56,088 nt of DNA from DASRHT01 sp035293765 (GCA_035293765.1 DATGMF010000021.1:1-56088); one strand, 5' to 3'; shown: positions 1 through 8,616, numbered from the stretch's first letter. Notes: a model not told the origin generated them from the sequence alone. Made by a program: numbers and translations.

Positions 1-234
1 GACGCACCGTCCCATGTTCCTGGTCGGTGCCGTGTGAAACGGGATACGGTGTGTGCGCCTGGGCCATTGCCCGTTGAGGTAACACGAGAGCGCGACCGAG
101 CCTGCTAAAAACACGAGGATCAGGGCCATACCGAGCAGCAGCGGAAACGCTTTTATCGCCATCAGGCAGAGCAGCACCCCGTTGAGGGAGAGCGCGGCGA
201 GATTGGCGTAGACGAGTGGCTTGCTGACTTTCAT
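1..234 (-). CDS. Small membrane protein, C-terminus cut by window edge
   Basis: An open frame runs without a stop from an ATG at 234 to the window edge (78 codons). It begins MKVSKPLVYANLAALSLNG and contains two hydrophobic stretches (roughly residues 8-25 and 31-52) separated by a short MAIKAFP turn, followed by a basic region (PRRTHRIPFH). It is probably a two-helix inner-membrane protein of unknown role. Its start lies 3 bases beyond the stop of the upstream FG-GAP gene on the same strand, so the two are probably co-transcribed and translationally coupled. No family is recognised. Confidence 0.6.
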   Translation of the reverse strand, partial: MKVSKPLVYANLAALSLNGVLLCLMAIKAFPLLLGMALILVFLAGSVALSCYLNGQWPRRTHRIPFHTAPTRNMGRCV

Positions 235-237
235 GTG

Positions 238-936
238 CTAGCCTCCCTGTCCCTGGAACGTCTTGCCCGCATTGAATAACACCGCTTGCAGCGCCGTGCC
301 TTCGATCTTGATGACGAGGTCCGGCTTGCCGTCCCCGTTCAGGTCCTGCACGCCCAGCGTCAAGACCGGCGGGGTCGGCAGGTCACGGAACCCGCTCCGC
401 ACGTACACCCGATTATCTTGCGGGTGGCTGAGCAGGATTTCGATGACCACAATATGCCCGTGGTAGTAGCTGGCGATCAAGTGGCTCGTGCCGCCATGCC
501 CCATATCCGCATCCAGTTGCGAGAGCCGCCCGTCACCATAGTGCCATTGGTCGGAGGTGGCAGTCACGAACGGCAGAACCACCTGCTGACCAACGAGGAA
601 CAATATGAGGCAGAGCGCCATCCCAACCAGAAAGCTGTCCCACGGGTGCTGCTGGAGCAGAAACGGCGGCGTTGGTGCGGGCGTTGCCGCGTGCTGGTCT
701 TCCGTCTGGCGCACCCGCTGGCAGGAGTGGGACGATTGTTGCTGGTCGGGGAGCGCCTGGGAGACGCGCGGGCGATTGGCGCGTGGAGGAACGGGTGAGC
801 GGCCTGTGGGCGGGATGAACTGGAACGGTTGGGTCGGAAACTCGGGCAGTACGTCGTCTTCGCCCTCTTCGAGATGGTTGTCATCGAGCAGGGCATCATC
901 ATCGGCAGGGACAGGTCGTTTGGTCTGTTGCATCAT
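238..936 (-). CDS. Single-pass membrane protein with FG-GAP/VCBS-like C-terminal region
   Basis: A 232-residue protein. Residues 1-100 are acidic and proline-rich and probably cytoplasmic. Residues 101-124 form one membrane helix. The outer C-terminal part (130-232) carries a Ca-binding type loop, DLNGDGKPD at about 198-206, typical of FG-GAP/VCBS beta-propeller repeats. Only one clear repeat is present, so it is not a full propeller. I chose the ATG pair at 936/933 because a GCAGGATG ribosome site lies just upstream; the frame extends to 1086, but that extension is basic and has no good start. It is followed 3 bases later by the partial membrane protein gene. The function is unknown; binding of an extracellular ligand or surface is a guess. 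Confidence 0.6.
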   Translation of the reverse strand: MMQQTKRPVPADDDALLDDNHLEEGEDDVLPEFPTQPFQFIPPTGRSPVPPRANRPRVSQALPDQQQSSHSCQRVRQTEDQHAATPAPTPPFLLQQHPWDSFLVGMALCLILFLVGQQVVLPFVTATSDQWHYGDGRLSQLDADMGHGGTSHLIASYYHGHIVVIEILLSHPQDNRVYVRSGFRDLPTPPVLTLGVQDLNGDGKPDLVIKIEGTALQAVLFNAGKTFQGQGG

Positions 937-1323
937 AGCACATCCTGCTTTCTTGCTTGCATGCTTGACACGGCCTGCCTGCTTGTGATATGAAAAGGGC
1001 AGACCGTTAGACAACGTAGGACGTTTTACATGAGACAGCCTACAAAAACGACGGTTAAAACGTGCGTGGGTCTGTCTTGCTTGCAAGGGATGACAGGCTC
1101 ACGTTCTGCTTTGTTATGACCTCTTTTCTGATTAGACTTTCCTACAAATTTCCCTTGCAACGGTAAGCCAGTTGAAACAAGCTTATACAATACTATAACA
1201 CCATCGTTATAACGAGATTGTACATGATTATATTATATTGTGTCAAATCCTTTGATAGGCTCTTGTTTGATGTGAGTATGTATGGTAACATAGAGCAAAT
1301 TCTGACAAAGCTAGGTGTAGACA
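937..1323. promoter_or_regulatory. Divergent AT-rich promoter region with nested inverted repeat
   Basis: This 387-base gap separates the minus-strand FG-GAP gene from the plus-strand HTH gene and is markedly AT-rich. It contains a nested palindrome: outer arms TACAAT (1186-1191) and ATTGTA (1217-1222) enclose inner arms TATAAC (1194-1199) and GTTATA (1206-1211). A weak promoter for the plus-strand genes may be TTGTTT at about 1264 with TAACAT 17 bases later. The palindrome is a plausible operator, perhaps for the small HTH protein just downstream; this is inference. Confidence 0.35.
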
Positions 1324-1557
1324 ATGACGATACAGAGATGGGTACCGATGAGGGAAGCAGCTAGGCTTCTACAAGCAGAAGGTTTCAAAGTTAATGCTAA
1401 TCTTATCTCACGCCTAGCCACCCGTGGTACTATACAGACAAGAGATGATCCTATAGATGCTAGAGTACGTCTTGTTGATCTTGACGAATTGCGTAGGCTG
1501 TTTGCGACTCGCCGTGGTGGATCTCCTGATGAAGGCGATAACGACGACCTGGAGTAG
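1324..1557 (+). CDS. Small helix-turn-helix DNA-binding protein
   Basis: A 77-residue protein preceded by an AGGTG ribosome site. Residues 8-40 (MREAARLLQAEGFKVNAN, then LISRLATRGTIQTR) read as a helix-turn-helix of the excisionase/MerR-N type, and VRLVDLDELRRLF (about 48-60) fits the small wing and last helix seen in such proteins. The acidic tail (DEGDNDDLE) is not part of the fold. It lies 35 bases upstream of the MFS exporter gene on the same strand and may regulate it. No integrase or recombinase is nearby, so an excisionase role has no support. Its target is unknown. Confidence 0.65.
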   Translation: MTIQRWVPMREAARLLQAEGFKVNANLISRLATRGTIQTRDDPIDARVRLVDLDELRRLFATRRGGSPDEGDNDDLE

Positions 1558-1592
1558 TTTCTAATGCAATTTTTAGTTGGAAAGGCACGAAA

Positions 1593-3128
1593 TTGCGTTA
1601 CATGCGTAAAAAGTTAGGGTCGTCTTCCGAAGCAGAATCAAATGATCTTACGTTGCAAGAGGCTGCTACAACAAAACAAGCACAAGCTCATACAGAAGGC
1701 TATCAATGGACAGCCCTCTCTGTTACTACGGTGGGTGCTCTCCTTGCCTCTATCCAGGGTTCAGCGTTATTGATTGTGCTCCCTGGCATTATGCAACAGC
1801 TACAGGTGACGTTTTTCGTGATCATGTGGGTGTTGCTCTCGTACCTGCTGATCTTAACGGTGTTAACGCCAATCATAGGACGGTTGGCCGACATATGGGG
1901 ACGCAAGCCGCTCTACAATAGTGGATTTTTAGTATTTACGCTCGGCTCACTAGTCTCCGGTCTCGCGCAACCACAATTTCACGGCGTAGATCTTATTGGT
2001 GGGCGTGTGCTTCAGGGTATTGGCGGCGCGCTGATGGTAACGAATAGCACTGCGATTGTCACCGATGCTTTCCGTAGAGGTCAGGTCGGTCTCGGACTTG
2101 GGGTCAATCAAATTGCCGGCGCCGCCGGCTTTCTTCTCGGACCCATCATTGGCGGCCTGCTGGCGCAATGGTCCTGGCGCTGGGTCTTCCTGGTCAATGT
2201 ACCACTGGGTGTCTTTGGCGTTATCTGGGGCATATGGCGATTACGCGAGCCCATCCAGTTTAAAAAGCACCAGCATATTGACTGGCTGGGCGGCGCCACC
2301 CTGGCGATTGGCCTTACCGGGGTGCTGCTGGCGCTAACCATGCTGGCCTTCCCTATGCTCCCTCTGGCCGATATCTACGCCATTCTGATTTTAGGCATTA
2401 TCTGCCTGGCGCTGTTTGGCATCGTTGAGCCGCGCATTAAAGAGCCCGTGGTACAGCTCCGGCTCTTCCGCAATCGCCTCTTTACGATGGCGAGCCTGAG
2501 TGGCTTGCTGAACGGCATCGCGAGAGGGGCGGTGCTCTTCCTGTTGATCTTCTTCTTGCAAGGTCCATATGGGAAAGATCCGTTAACCGCCGGACTGATG
2601 CTCACTCCCTTTGGAGCGGCCTTCCTGCTGATTGGACCATTGAGCGGCAGGCTCTCCGATCACATCGGCTCAAAGATTCTCGCCCCTATCGGCCTGGGCA
2701 TTTCCGCGCTGGGATTGCTGGGCCTGGTCTTTATCCAGCCATACACGCCGTTCTGGCTGATGTGCATCTTCATGGCCCTGATGGGTGGCGGCTCCGGCTT
2801 CTTCGTCTCACCAAATACCAATGCGATTATGAGCTCCGTCATACCGCAGATGCGCGGCGCGGCCTCGGGCATCCTGAATATGCTGAATAATACGGGTCAG
2901 ATGTTGAGTATCGCCATCGTTTTCCCGCTAGCATTAAGTAATGTGCCGCAAGATGCCATGATGCAAGTATTCATCTATGGCGGCGGCATGAGTAAATATC
3001 CTGCCGCGCTGGCTATCTTCATGAGCGGGCTACATTCCGCGTTCCTGGTCTCCTGCGGGTTGAGCCTGATCGCCATGATTGTGGCGGCGCTACGTCCTGC
3101 ACATAAACATGGTGACGCCGTTGCCTGA
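1593..3128 (+). CDS. MFS drug exporter, DHA2 (EmrB/QacA) family, 14 TM
   Basis: A 511-residue integral membrane protein expected to export drugs by proton antiport. After a roughly 45-residue polar N-terminus it shows about 14 hydrophobic segments. Motif A between TM2 and TM3 is GRLADIWGRKPLYN, motif B is RVLQGIGGALM, and motif C in TM5 is GAAGFLLGPIIGG, the antiporter signature of the DHA2 group. I use the TTG at 1593 because GGAAAGG lies at optimal distance; the ATG at 1602 is too far from it. It follows the small HTH gene, and a MarR-type repressor gene converges on it with a 12-base gap. The substrate cannot be read from the sequence. Confidence 0.9.
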   Translation: MRYMRKKLGSSSEAESNDLTLQEAATTKQAQAHTEGYQWTALSVTTVGALLASIQGSALLIVLPGIMQQLQVTFFVIMWVLLSYLLILTVLTPIIGRLADIWGRKPLYNSGFLVFTLGSLVSGLAQPQFHGVDLIGGRVLQGIGGALMVTNSTAIVTDAFRRGQVGLGLGVNQIAGAAGFLLGPIIGGLLAQWSWRWVFLVNVPLGVFGVIWGIWRLREPIQFKKHQHIDWLGGATLAIGLTGVLLALTMLAFPMLPLADIYAILILGIICLALFGIVEPRIKEPVVQLRLFRNRLFTMASLSGLLNGIARGAVLFLLIFFLQGPYGKDPLTAGLMLTPFGAAFLLIGPLSGRLSDHIGSKILAPIGLGISALGLLGLVFIQPYTPFWLMCIFMALMGGGSGFFVSPNTNAIMSSVIPQMRGAASGILNMLNNTGQMLSIAIVFPLALSNVPQDAMMQVFIYGGGMSKYPAALAIFMSGLHSAFLVSCGLSLIAMIVAALRPAHKHGDAVA

Positions 3129-3140
3129 TAGCCTGGATGT

Positions 3141-3644
3141 TCAAAACACCTCGACCAGGTGACGCAATGCGGGCAGAGCAGCCATGATACTTTCGCGCTC
3201 CTCTTCGCTGAGTTTTGCTAAACGATGGCTCAGCGAAGCTTGGCGGGCGCTATCGAAGGCGGTAACGGCCTGCCTGCCACGCTCGGTTGTCCCGACCCAG
3301 ACGGTACGCCAGTCAACATCATCGCGGCTGCGCTCAACGTAGCCCTGCGCCAGCAAACGCTTCACCATTGCTGTAGCGGTGGATGGCGCAACGCCCAGGT
3401 GTTCCGCCAGCTCTTGCATCGTGCAGCGCTGATGTTCGATCAGGATGTGCAGTAGCGTTAATTGCCCTGGCGTTGCTCGCAATTCTGAGACGGCATGCCA
3501 GCGAGGGTCGGTCTCTCCCGTTTCTGCTGATCCTTTATCCAGTGGCACATCCGCGCCGACACGCCGCAAGAGCCTGGGCACAATATCAAGCAGGGCTTCA
3601 GCCAGTACCGTTCGCCCCTGTTCCGATTCCTGTTCCTGTGGCAT
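3141..3644 (-). CDS. MarR family transcriptional regulator
   Basis: A 167-residue winged-helix repressor. Helices around residues 55-85 (ATPGQLTLLHILIEHQRCTM) lead into the recognition region MQELAEHLGVAPSTATAMVK (about 76-95). The wing contains RSRDDVDWRTVWVGTTERGR, matching the DxRxxxVxLTxxG pattern of MarR proteins. A strong GAGGAGAG site precedes the ATG at 3644. It converges tail-to-tail on the DHA2 exporter and diverges from the multicopper oxidase 428 bases away. MarR repressors often control neighbouring exporters, so regulation of the exporter is plausible but not shown. The effector is unknown. Confidence 0.88.
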   Translation of the reverse strand: MPQEQESEQGRTVLAEALLDIVPRLLRRVGADVPLDKGSAETGETDPRWHAVSELRATPGQLTLLHILIEHQRCTMQELAEHLGVAPSTATAMVKRLLAQGYVERSRDDVDWRTVWVGTTERGRQAVTAFDSARQASLSHRLAKLSEEERESIMAALPALRHLVEVF

Positions 3645-4072
3645 GGTCTCTCCTCTTCATCAATTCGGTGATGTTATTATATGGTACTCCACGAGATGCT
3701 GTCATATTTACCAGGGGATTATAGGTCTGAGCATGCTACTAACGTACCAAATAGCTTCTCACTCTCTTTTTGTCAACATACGCGAGCTCATATGGAATAT
3801 TTGCATATTTGATACTTATCCTGTCCCTATACTTAATTCAGGCTAGTAAATACCCATAAAAAGCAACTTGCGTTGCGCTGAGAGGAGAGTATTCCCTCCA
3901 TTTTTATTACTCCTCCTTAATCCTCAACGCCAAAAGGCACAGATACGGGTAATCTGCCAGAAGGAACCTGTCTACGTTCGCACTGACGACTCCATTATCA
4001 CGTCTTCAATACCTGCAATGGTATATATCAGCAAAACTAATGATTGAATAGATCATGGAAAGGTGATATCGC
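3645..4072. other. Divergent intergenic region (MarR / multicopper oxidase)
   Basis: This 428-base AT-rich region holds no credible gene. It contains small hairpins, for example GCAAC-TTGC-GTTGC and GGAG-loop-CTCC around 3860-3900, and a stretch near 3940-3965 that superficially resembles part of a thiamine riboswitch (see the rejected list). Promoters for both flanking genes must lie here, but no clear -35/-10 pair stands out. Confidence 0.3.
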
Positions 4073-5683
4073 GTGAAAAGACGACAATTTTTGCAGACAA
4101 CGACAGCCATTACCGGAGCTCTTTTAGCAGGAAACGCATCAGTTTTAGATCCAGGAAAAATGCAACCTGCTCTGGCGCACGGCCTGCATTCTCTCCGCTT
4201 AACGCCATTTGTTGACCCTTTACCCATACCGAATGTTCTCAAGCCAATTGGACAAATCGGTGGTCATCCGTTCTACCAGTTGACAATGAGCCAGTTCAGG
4301 CAAAAGCTCCATAAACAGTTGCCACCAACTACCGTCTGGGGCTTTAACGGTACATATCCAGGCCCCACCATCATCGCACAGGTCAACCAGCCAATTGTGG
4401 TGAAGTATCTCAACAATTTGCCTGACAAGCATCTATTTGCTATCGATCCCACCATTATGCCGCCGCATTTGCCTGCTGTACGAACTACTACACACCTGCA
4501 TGGGGGACATGTTCCCCCGCAAAGTAATGGCAATCCCTTAGACTGGTTTACTCCTGGCCACTCGAAAACCGTCACGTATCCCAATCTTCAGCCAGCCACA
4601 ACACTCTGGTACCACGATCACGCATTGGGTATCACTCGTCTGAATGTTTACGCTGGTCTGGCAGGCTTTTACCTGCTCACAGATCCCAATAATGCCCAAC
4701 TAAATCTGCCCAAAGCGCCCTTCGAGATTGGACTGGCGATCCAGGACAGATCATTCACGCAGAATGGTCAGTTGTTCTACCCATCTCACGGCGTAACACC
4801 AGTACATCCCGTATGGGTTCCTGAGTTCTTCGGGGACACCGCACTCGTGAATGGTAAGGCCATGCCGTTTCTAAACGTGGAACCCAGAAAGTATCGTTTC
4901 CGCATCCTGAACGGTTGCAACGCCCGCTTCCTGCGACTGTCGCTCGACTCAGCTCAACCCTTCATTCAGATCGGAGCTGAAGAAGGTTTTCTGCCCAAAC
5001 CGGTGCGGCTTATGGAAATCCTTGTAGCGCCAGCCGAACGCGCTGACGTCATTCTCGACTTTAAGGGGATGGAAGGCCAGATCATTACGATGACCAATAA
5101 TGCTCCTGCGCCCTTCCCTGGCGGTGGTGCCGTCGAGCTTCCCCTGATTATGCAATTCAAAGTATCGTTGCCTCTTTCAAGCAAGGATACCAGTTCCATT
5201 CCATCGAGTCTGCCCGTACCACCTATACCACCCGAATCTAGTGCAGTGAGAACGCGCAACATCACGCTCGATGAAATACTCAACGCGCAAGGAGTATCCC
5301 TGGGCCTACTGCTTAACAATACGCATTTCAACGCTCCAGTGACCGAAAAGCCGAAGTTGAATACGACGGAGATCTGGCGCTTCATCAATCTGACAGGCGA
5401 TGCCCATCCTATGCATCTCCATGATGTGATGTTCCATATCCTGGATAGACAGCCTTTCGATGTTCAGCAGTATATAGCCACCAGACAATTGGTTTTCACG
5501 GGACCCCCCATCCTGCCAGACCCTAATGAGGCTGGTTTCAAGGATACGGTGAAGGTCTACCCGGGACAGATTGCCCGCCTCATCACTCGTTTCACCGACT
5601 TTACCGGAAGATATGTCTATCATTGTCATATCCTGGAACACGAGGATAACGATATGATGCGGCCATTTGAAGTTGTTCCATAA
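4073..5683 (+). CDS. CotA-like multicopper oxidase (laccase/bilirubin-oxidase type), Tat-exported
   Basis: A 536-residue oxidase that takes electrons from phenols or similar substrates at a type 1 copper and reduces O2 to water at a trinuclear cluster. All four copper motifs are present: HLHGGH (141-146), WYHDHALGITRLN (about 179-191), HPMHLHDVMFHIL (about 453-465) and HCHILEHEDNDMM (517-529), whose Cys518 and Met529 are the expected type 1 ligands. The spacing and wording are those of the spore-coat CotA group. The N-terminus MKRRQFLQTTTAITGALLAG is a Tat-like signal, so the protein should be exported folded. GTG at 4073 is chosen because GGAAAGGTGA precedes it. It stands alone; the natural substrate is unknown. 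Confidence 0.9.
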   Translation: MKRRQFLQTTTAITGALLAGNASVLDPGKMQPALAHGLHSLRLTPFVDPLPIPNVLKPIGQIGGHPFYQLTMSQFRQKLHKQLPPTTVWGFNGTYPGPTIIAQVNQPIVVKYLNNLPDKHLFAIDPTIMPPHLPAVRTTTHLHGGHVPPQSNGNPLDWFTPGHSKTVTYPNLQPATTLWYHDHALGITRLNVYAGLAGFYLLTDPNNAQLNLPKAPFEIGLAIQDRSFTQNGQLFYPSHGVTPVHPVWVPEFFGDTALVNGKAMPFLNVEPRKYRFRILNGCNARFLRLSLDSAQPFIQIGAEEGFLPKPVRLMEILVAPAERADVILDFKGMEGQIITMTNNAPAPFPGGGAVELPLIMQFKVSLPLSSKDTSSIPSSLPVPPIPPESSAVRTRNITLDEILNAQGVSLGLLLNNTHFNAPVTEKPKLNTTEIWRFINLTGDAHPMHLHDVMFHILDRQPFDVQQYIATRQLVFTGPPILPDPNEAGFKDTVKVYPGQIARLITRFTDFTGRYVYHCHILEHEDNDMMRPFEVVP

Positions 5684-5737
5684 AATTGCAATTATGTGAC
5701 GAGGGAAGATAGAACATACTTTTTGTAATAGAAAAAG

Positions 5738-6166
5738 CTAGACCAGCTCTATTTTCCCCTCAGTCACAGAATCGTCGTCGCCAATGAGAAAGACGCGAGC
5801 GTAGGGAGGTTCGGGATAGTACTGGTGTGAGAAGATAATGTAGTAGAGCTTGTTATGCTTTGCCCAGGCGATATCGCGCGGGGAGGGATAGGCTTCGCTT
5901 ATCGGGTGGGAGTGGTAATAGGAGTACATCTCCCCACCATACTCGTCGATATCGTCGGAAATATCTAAAAGTTGCAGGGAATCGATCTCGGAGAAATCAT
6001 CGGGATGCTCGGCGGCATTGGCGGTCGGGTAGTTCTTCACTACCTGACCATCCTTGCTCGCTAACAGGCCGCAGCCTTCGTTGGGATAGCTGGCAGCGAT
6101 ATGCGCCGCCATCTCTTCGTACATCCCCTTAGGGATACGCACCACAAAACCTGGATCAGCTACCAT
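5738..6166 (-). CDS. mec: Mec-like JAMM/MPN+ metalloprotease of the CysO cysteine pathway
   Basis: A 142-residue zinc peptidase. The JAMM motif is complete: Glu30 (NEGCG), His85 and His87 (HSHP), and Asp98 (PSPRD). In Mycobacterium the homologue Mec releases cysteine from the CysO-cysteine adduct. Here the gene overlaps the end of cysM by 7 bases and is the last of four genes (adenylyltransferase, carrier, cysM, mec), which fixes its likely role. Since the carrier ends in GG plus two residues, this protease may also trim the precursor, as QbsD does for QbsE. It is a small single-domain protein of normal length. Confidence 0.88.
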   Translation of the reverse strand: MVADPGFVVRIPKGMYEEMAAHIAASYPNEGCGLLASKDGQVVKNYPTANAAEHPDDFSEIDSLQLLDISDDIDEYGGEMYSYYHSHPISEAYPSPRDIAWAKHNKLYYIIFSHQYYPEPPYARVFLIGDDDSVTEGKIELV

Positions 6167-7095
6167 AATACTTTTGCCTCTAAGTCGTCTTCAAGCTCAT
6201 CAAGTTCACGCGTCCAGAGATCTTCGCTGAGGTACTTCCAGCCCCCATCGGCCAGCATGACTACAATTTTGCCCTGATCGATGCTGGCGGCAACGCGCAG
6301 GGCTGCATGTAACGAAGCCCCGCACGATGGGCCGGCAAAGATGCCTTCCTGGTCTTTGAGCTGGCGCGTGCGCCGAATCGAATCGGCGCTTGATACCAGA
6401 ATTTTGGCATCGAGCAGCGATCTATCGAATATCGGAGGAACAAAGCCATCTTCGAGGCTGCGTAGCCCCTGTACCCCCTCACCTTGCAGGGGCTCAGCAG
6501 CGACAATTTTGATGGCCGGATTGTATTCTTTCAAACGGCGAGCATTGCCTGTGAGCGTACCTCCTGTGCCCAGTCCGGCGACGAACACATCAAGGTCGGG
6601 CAAATCTCTGATAATCTCCGGCGCAGTACCCTCGTAATGAGCCCGAGGGTTAGCCTCGTTGCCATACTGGTAGAGCATGACATACTGCTCGTCACGGTTG
6701 GCCATTTCTTTCGCCAGCTTGACCGCTCCATTACTGCCCAGCGAGCCATCGGAGAAGACAATCTTTGCGCCATACAGCTCAAGCATCTGGCTACGCTCTC
6801 TGGTGACATTATCAGGCATGACCGCGATAAACTGATAGCCTTTGATGCGTGCGATCATCGCCAGGGAGATGCCCGTATTGCCGCTGGTCGGCTCAAGCAG
6901 GATGGAGCCCGGCGGCAATTTGCCGCTGACCTCCGCCTCTTCGATCATCCTTTTCGCCACCCGGTCTTTGACGCTGCCGGTGGGGTTCATCCCTTCCAGC
7001 TTGGCATAAATCTCTATGCCTGGACGAGGGCTAAAACTCTTTAGCTCGACCAGAGGAGTATTGCCGATGGTGTCCAGTATGCTGCCGTAGCGCAT
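6160..7095 (-). CDS. cysM: CysM-type cysteine synthase using a protein thiocarboxylate
   Basis: A 311-residue PLP enzyme of the beta-substituted alanine synthase fold. The Schiff-base lysine is Lys43 in NPTGSVKDR; the substrate loop is EPTSGNTGIS; the PLP phosphate loop is GLGTGGTLTGN. The last residues (LEAKVLW) reproduce the extended C-terminus of mycobacterial CysM, which closes over the active site and distinguishes it from CysK. That enzyme condenses O-phosphoserine with CysO thiocarboxylate. It lies between cysO (9-base gap, ribosome site TAGGAG overlapping the cysO stop) and mec (7-base overlap), so assignment to the CysO route is strong; O-phosphoserine specificity is inferred. Confidence 0.93.
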   Translation of the reverse strand: MRYGSILDTIGNTPLVELKSFSPRPGIEIYAKLEGMNPTGSVKDRVAKRMIEEAEVSGKLPPGSILLEPTSGNTGISLAMIARIKGYQFIAVMPDNVTRERSQMLELYGAKIVFSDGSLGSNGAVKLAKEMANRDEQYVMLYQYGNEANPRAHYEGTAPEIIRDLPDLDVFVAGLGTGGTLTGNARRLKEYNPAIKIVAAEPLQGEGVQGLRSLEDGFVPPIFDRSLLDAKILVSSADSIRRTRQLKDQEGIFAGPSCGASLHAALRVAASIDQGKIVVMLADGGWKYLSEDLWTRELDELEDDLEAKVLW

Positions 7096-7104
7096 AAGTT
7101 GCTC

Positions 7105-7380
7105 CTAGTCGAATCCGCCCGCCATCGCAGGCAACAGGGTAATGGTATCGCCGGCTTGAACGCCTGTCTCCAATCCCTGTAAGTAGCGCACGTCCTGATC
7201 GTTGACATAGACATTAATAAAGCGGCTCAGCTCCTCTCCTGGCTGGATCTGCTCTTTCAGCGCTGGAAAACGCAGGTAGAGATCGGAAAGGGCGGCGGCA
7301 AGCGTACTGCCCTCAACACTGACCTGCTTCGCGCCGCCAGCGGAGGCCCGCAAGACAGGAGCTAAACGAATATTAGCCAT
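7105..7380 (-). CDS. cysO: CysO-like sulfur carrier (MoaD/ThiS fold) with GG-FD terminus
   Basis: A 91-residue ubiquitin-fold carrier. The core reads SRFINVYVNDQDVRYLQGLE and then GDTITLLPAMAGG, very close to CysO. The usual terminal diglycine (88-89) is followed by Phe90-Asp91 and a stop codon, which I confirmed on the nucleotides. The activated form needs a free GG terminus, so FD must be removed first, most simply by the Mec-like protease encoded two genes downstream. The upstream adenylyltransferase would then form the adenylate and thiocarboxylate. Alternatives such as ThiS or MoaD are less likely given cysM and mec next door. Confidence 0.88.
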   Translation of the reverse strand: MANIRLAPVLRASAGGAKQVSVEGSTLAAALSDLYLRFPALKEQIQPGEELSRFINVYVNDQDVRYLQGLETGVQAGDTITLLPAMAGGFD

Positions 7381-7429
7381 ATATATTTCTCCTTCAAATC
7401 AGGGTTGGTCTTTACTTATTCAGGCTTGC

Positions 7430-8599
7430 TTATGCAGGCACAGCGCAAACTTCGGCATAGGTTGGCAAATCTTCTGGATGTCCATGCTCGCCACAGGCCG
7501 GGCAGTTGGGATCGCGGAAGAGCCGCAACTCATTGAACTCGCCAGCCAGGGCATCATAGGTCATCAGGCGGCCCACCAGCGGATCTCCAAGCTTGAGTAG
7601 CAGCTTGATGGTCTCGGTTGCCTGAAGCAGGCCAATTGTGCCAGGAAGCACGCCCAGCACGCCAGCTTCGGCGCAGCTCGGCGCCAGCGCAGGAGGAGGC
7701 GGCTCGGGATAGAGGCAGCGATAGCATGGCCCATCATAGGGCTTGAACACAGTAACCTGACCCTCAAAGCGGAAGACGCTGCCATGCACCACCGGCTTAT
7801 TCTCAAGGATGGAGGCGTCATTGAGCAGGTAGCGCGTCGGGAAGTTGTCGGTGCCATCGAGGATCACATCGTAATCGGCAATGATGCGCCGGACATTGGT
7901 CTCGTCCAGGCGCTCCAGGTAGGTAACCACGTTGACATCGGGATTGAGCGCCTTGATGGTCTCACGGGCGGATTCGGCCTTGTACTGACCGATGCGCTCG
8001 GTGTTATGCAGGATCTGGCGTTGCAGGTTGCTATCATCGACGACATCGGCATCGATAATGCCAAGCGTTCCCACACCCGCCGCAGCCAGATAATAGGCCG
8101 CAGGAGAGCCCAGGCCGCCGGCGCCGATCAACAATACCCGCGAGTCGAGCAGCTTAAACTGTCCCTGCTCGCCCACTTCAGGGATGAGCAGGTGACGGCT
8201 ATACCTTCTGGCCTGAGCATCCGTCATGACGCGCGGCTGAACGAAGCCGTAACCATTGTTCTTCCACTGCCCGAAGCCGCCGGACATCGAGATCACGTTA
8301 TCATAGCCCATCTGCTGCAATGTGCTGCCAGCGATGAGGGAGCGCACGCCGCCCGCACAATATAACACGACCGTTTTAGACTTGTCGGGAACGGCCTCTT
8401 CAATTTGCAATTCAAGGAAGCCGCGCGGAACGTGGAGAGCGCCGGGGATGTGCCCTTCATTCCATTCGAGCTTCTCACGCACATCTACCAGAACGATATC
8501 CTGTCCATCATCGGCCAACTTTTCGCGTACCTGTCCAGGGCTCCATTCCGGCACCTGCTGGCGCGCTCGCCGCATAATTTCTCGGGACGCATCTCCCAT
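7430..8599 (-). CDS. Rhodanese-adenylyltransferase fusion activating the CysO carrier (MoeZ-like, domains swapped)
   Basis: A 389-residue bifunctional protein. Residues 15-118 form a rhodanese domain with active Cys81 in YCAGGVRS, which would carry persulfide sulfur. Residues 128-389 form a ThiF/MoeB-type E1-like domain: RYSRHLLIPEVGEQGQFKL, nucleotide loop GAGGLGSPA (159-167), arginine finger NLQRQ, and zinc pairs Cys292/Cys295 and Cys366/Cys369. Mycobacterial MoeZ has the same two domains in the opposite order. It is the first gene of the cysteine operon, 49 bases before cysO. It may also serve molybdopterin or thiamine carriers elsewhere in the genome. A 13-base palindrome lies just before its start. 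Confidence 0.88.
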   Translation of the reverse strand: MGDASREIMRRARQQVPEWSPGQVREKLADDGQDIVLVDVREKLEWNEGHIPGALHVPRGFLELQIEEAVPDKSKTVVLYCAGGVRSLIAGSTLQQMGYDNVISMSGGFGQWKNNGYGFVQPRVMTDAQARRYSRHLLIPEVGEQGQFKLLDSRVLLIGAGGLGSPAAYYLAAAGVGTLGIIDADVVDDSNLQRQILHNTERIGQYKAESARETIKALNPDVNVVTYLERLDETNVRRIIADYDVILDGTDNFPTRYLLNDASILENKPVVHGSVFRFEGQVTVFKPYDGPCYRCLYPEPPPPALAPSCAEAGVLGVLPGTIGLLQATETIKLLLKLGDPLVGRLMTYDALAGEFNELRLFRDPNCPACGEHGHPEDLPTYAEVCAVPA

Positions 8600-8616
8600 G
8601 ATCGATCACCTCAATG

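Noticed and set aside
937..1086. N-terminal extension of the FG-GAP protein
   Set aside because: Basic, low-quality sequence without a ribosome site; the ATG pair at 936/933 has one.
3865..3975. Thiamine pyrophosphate riboswitch upstream of the multicopper oxidase
   Set aside because: CTGAGA and a GATACGGGTAAT...CCAGAAGGAA stretch recall conserved parts, but the 5' GGGGTGC strand is missing, the spacing is too long and the downstream gene is not a thiamine gene.
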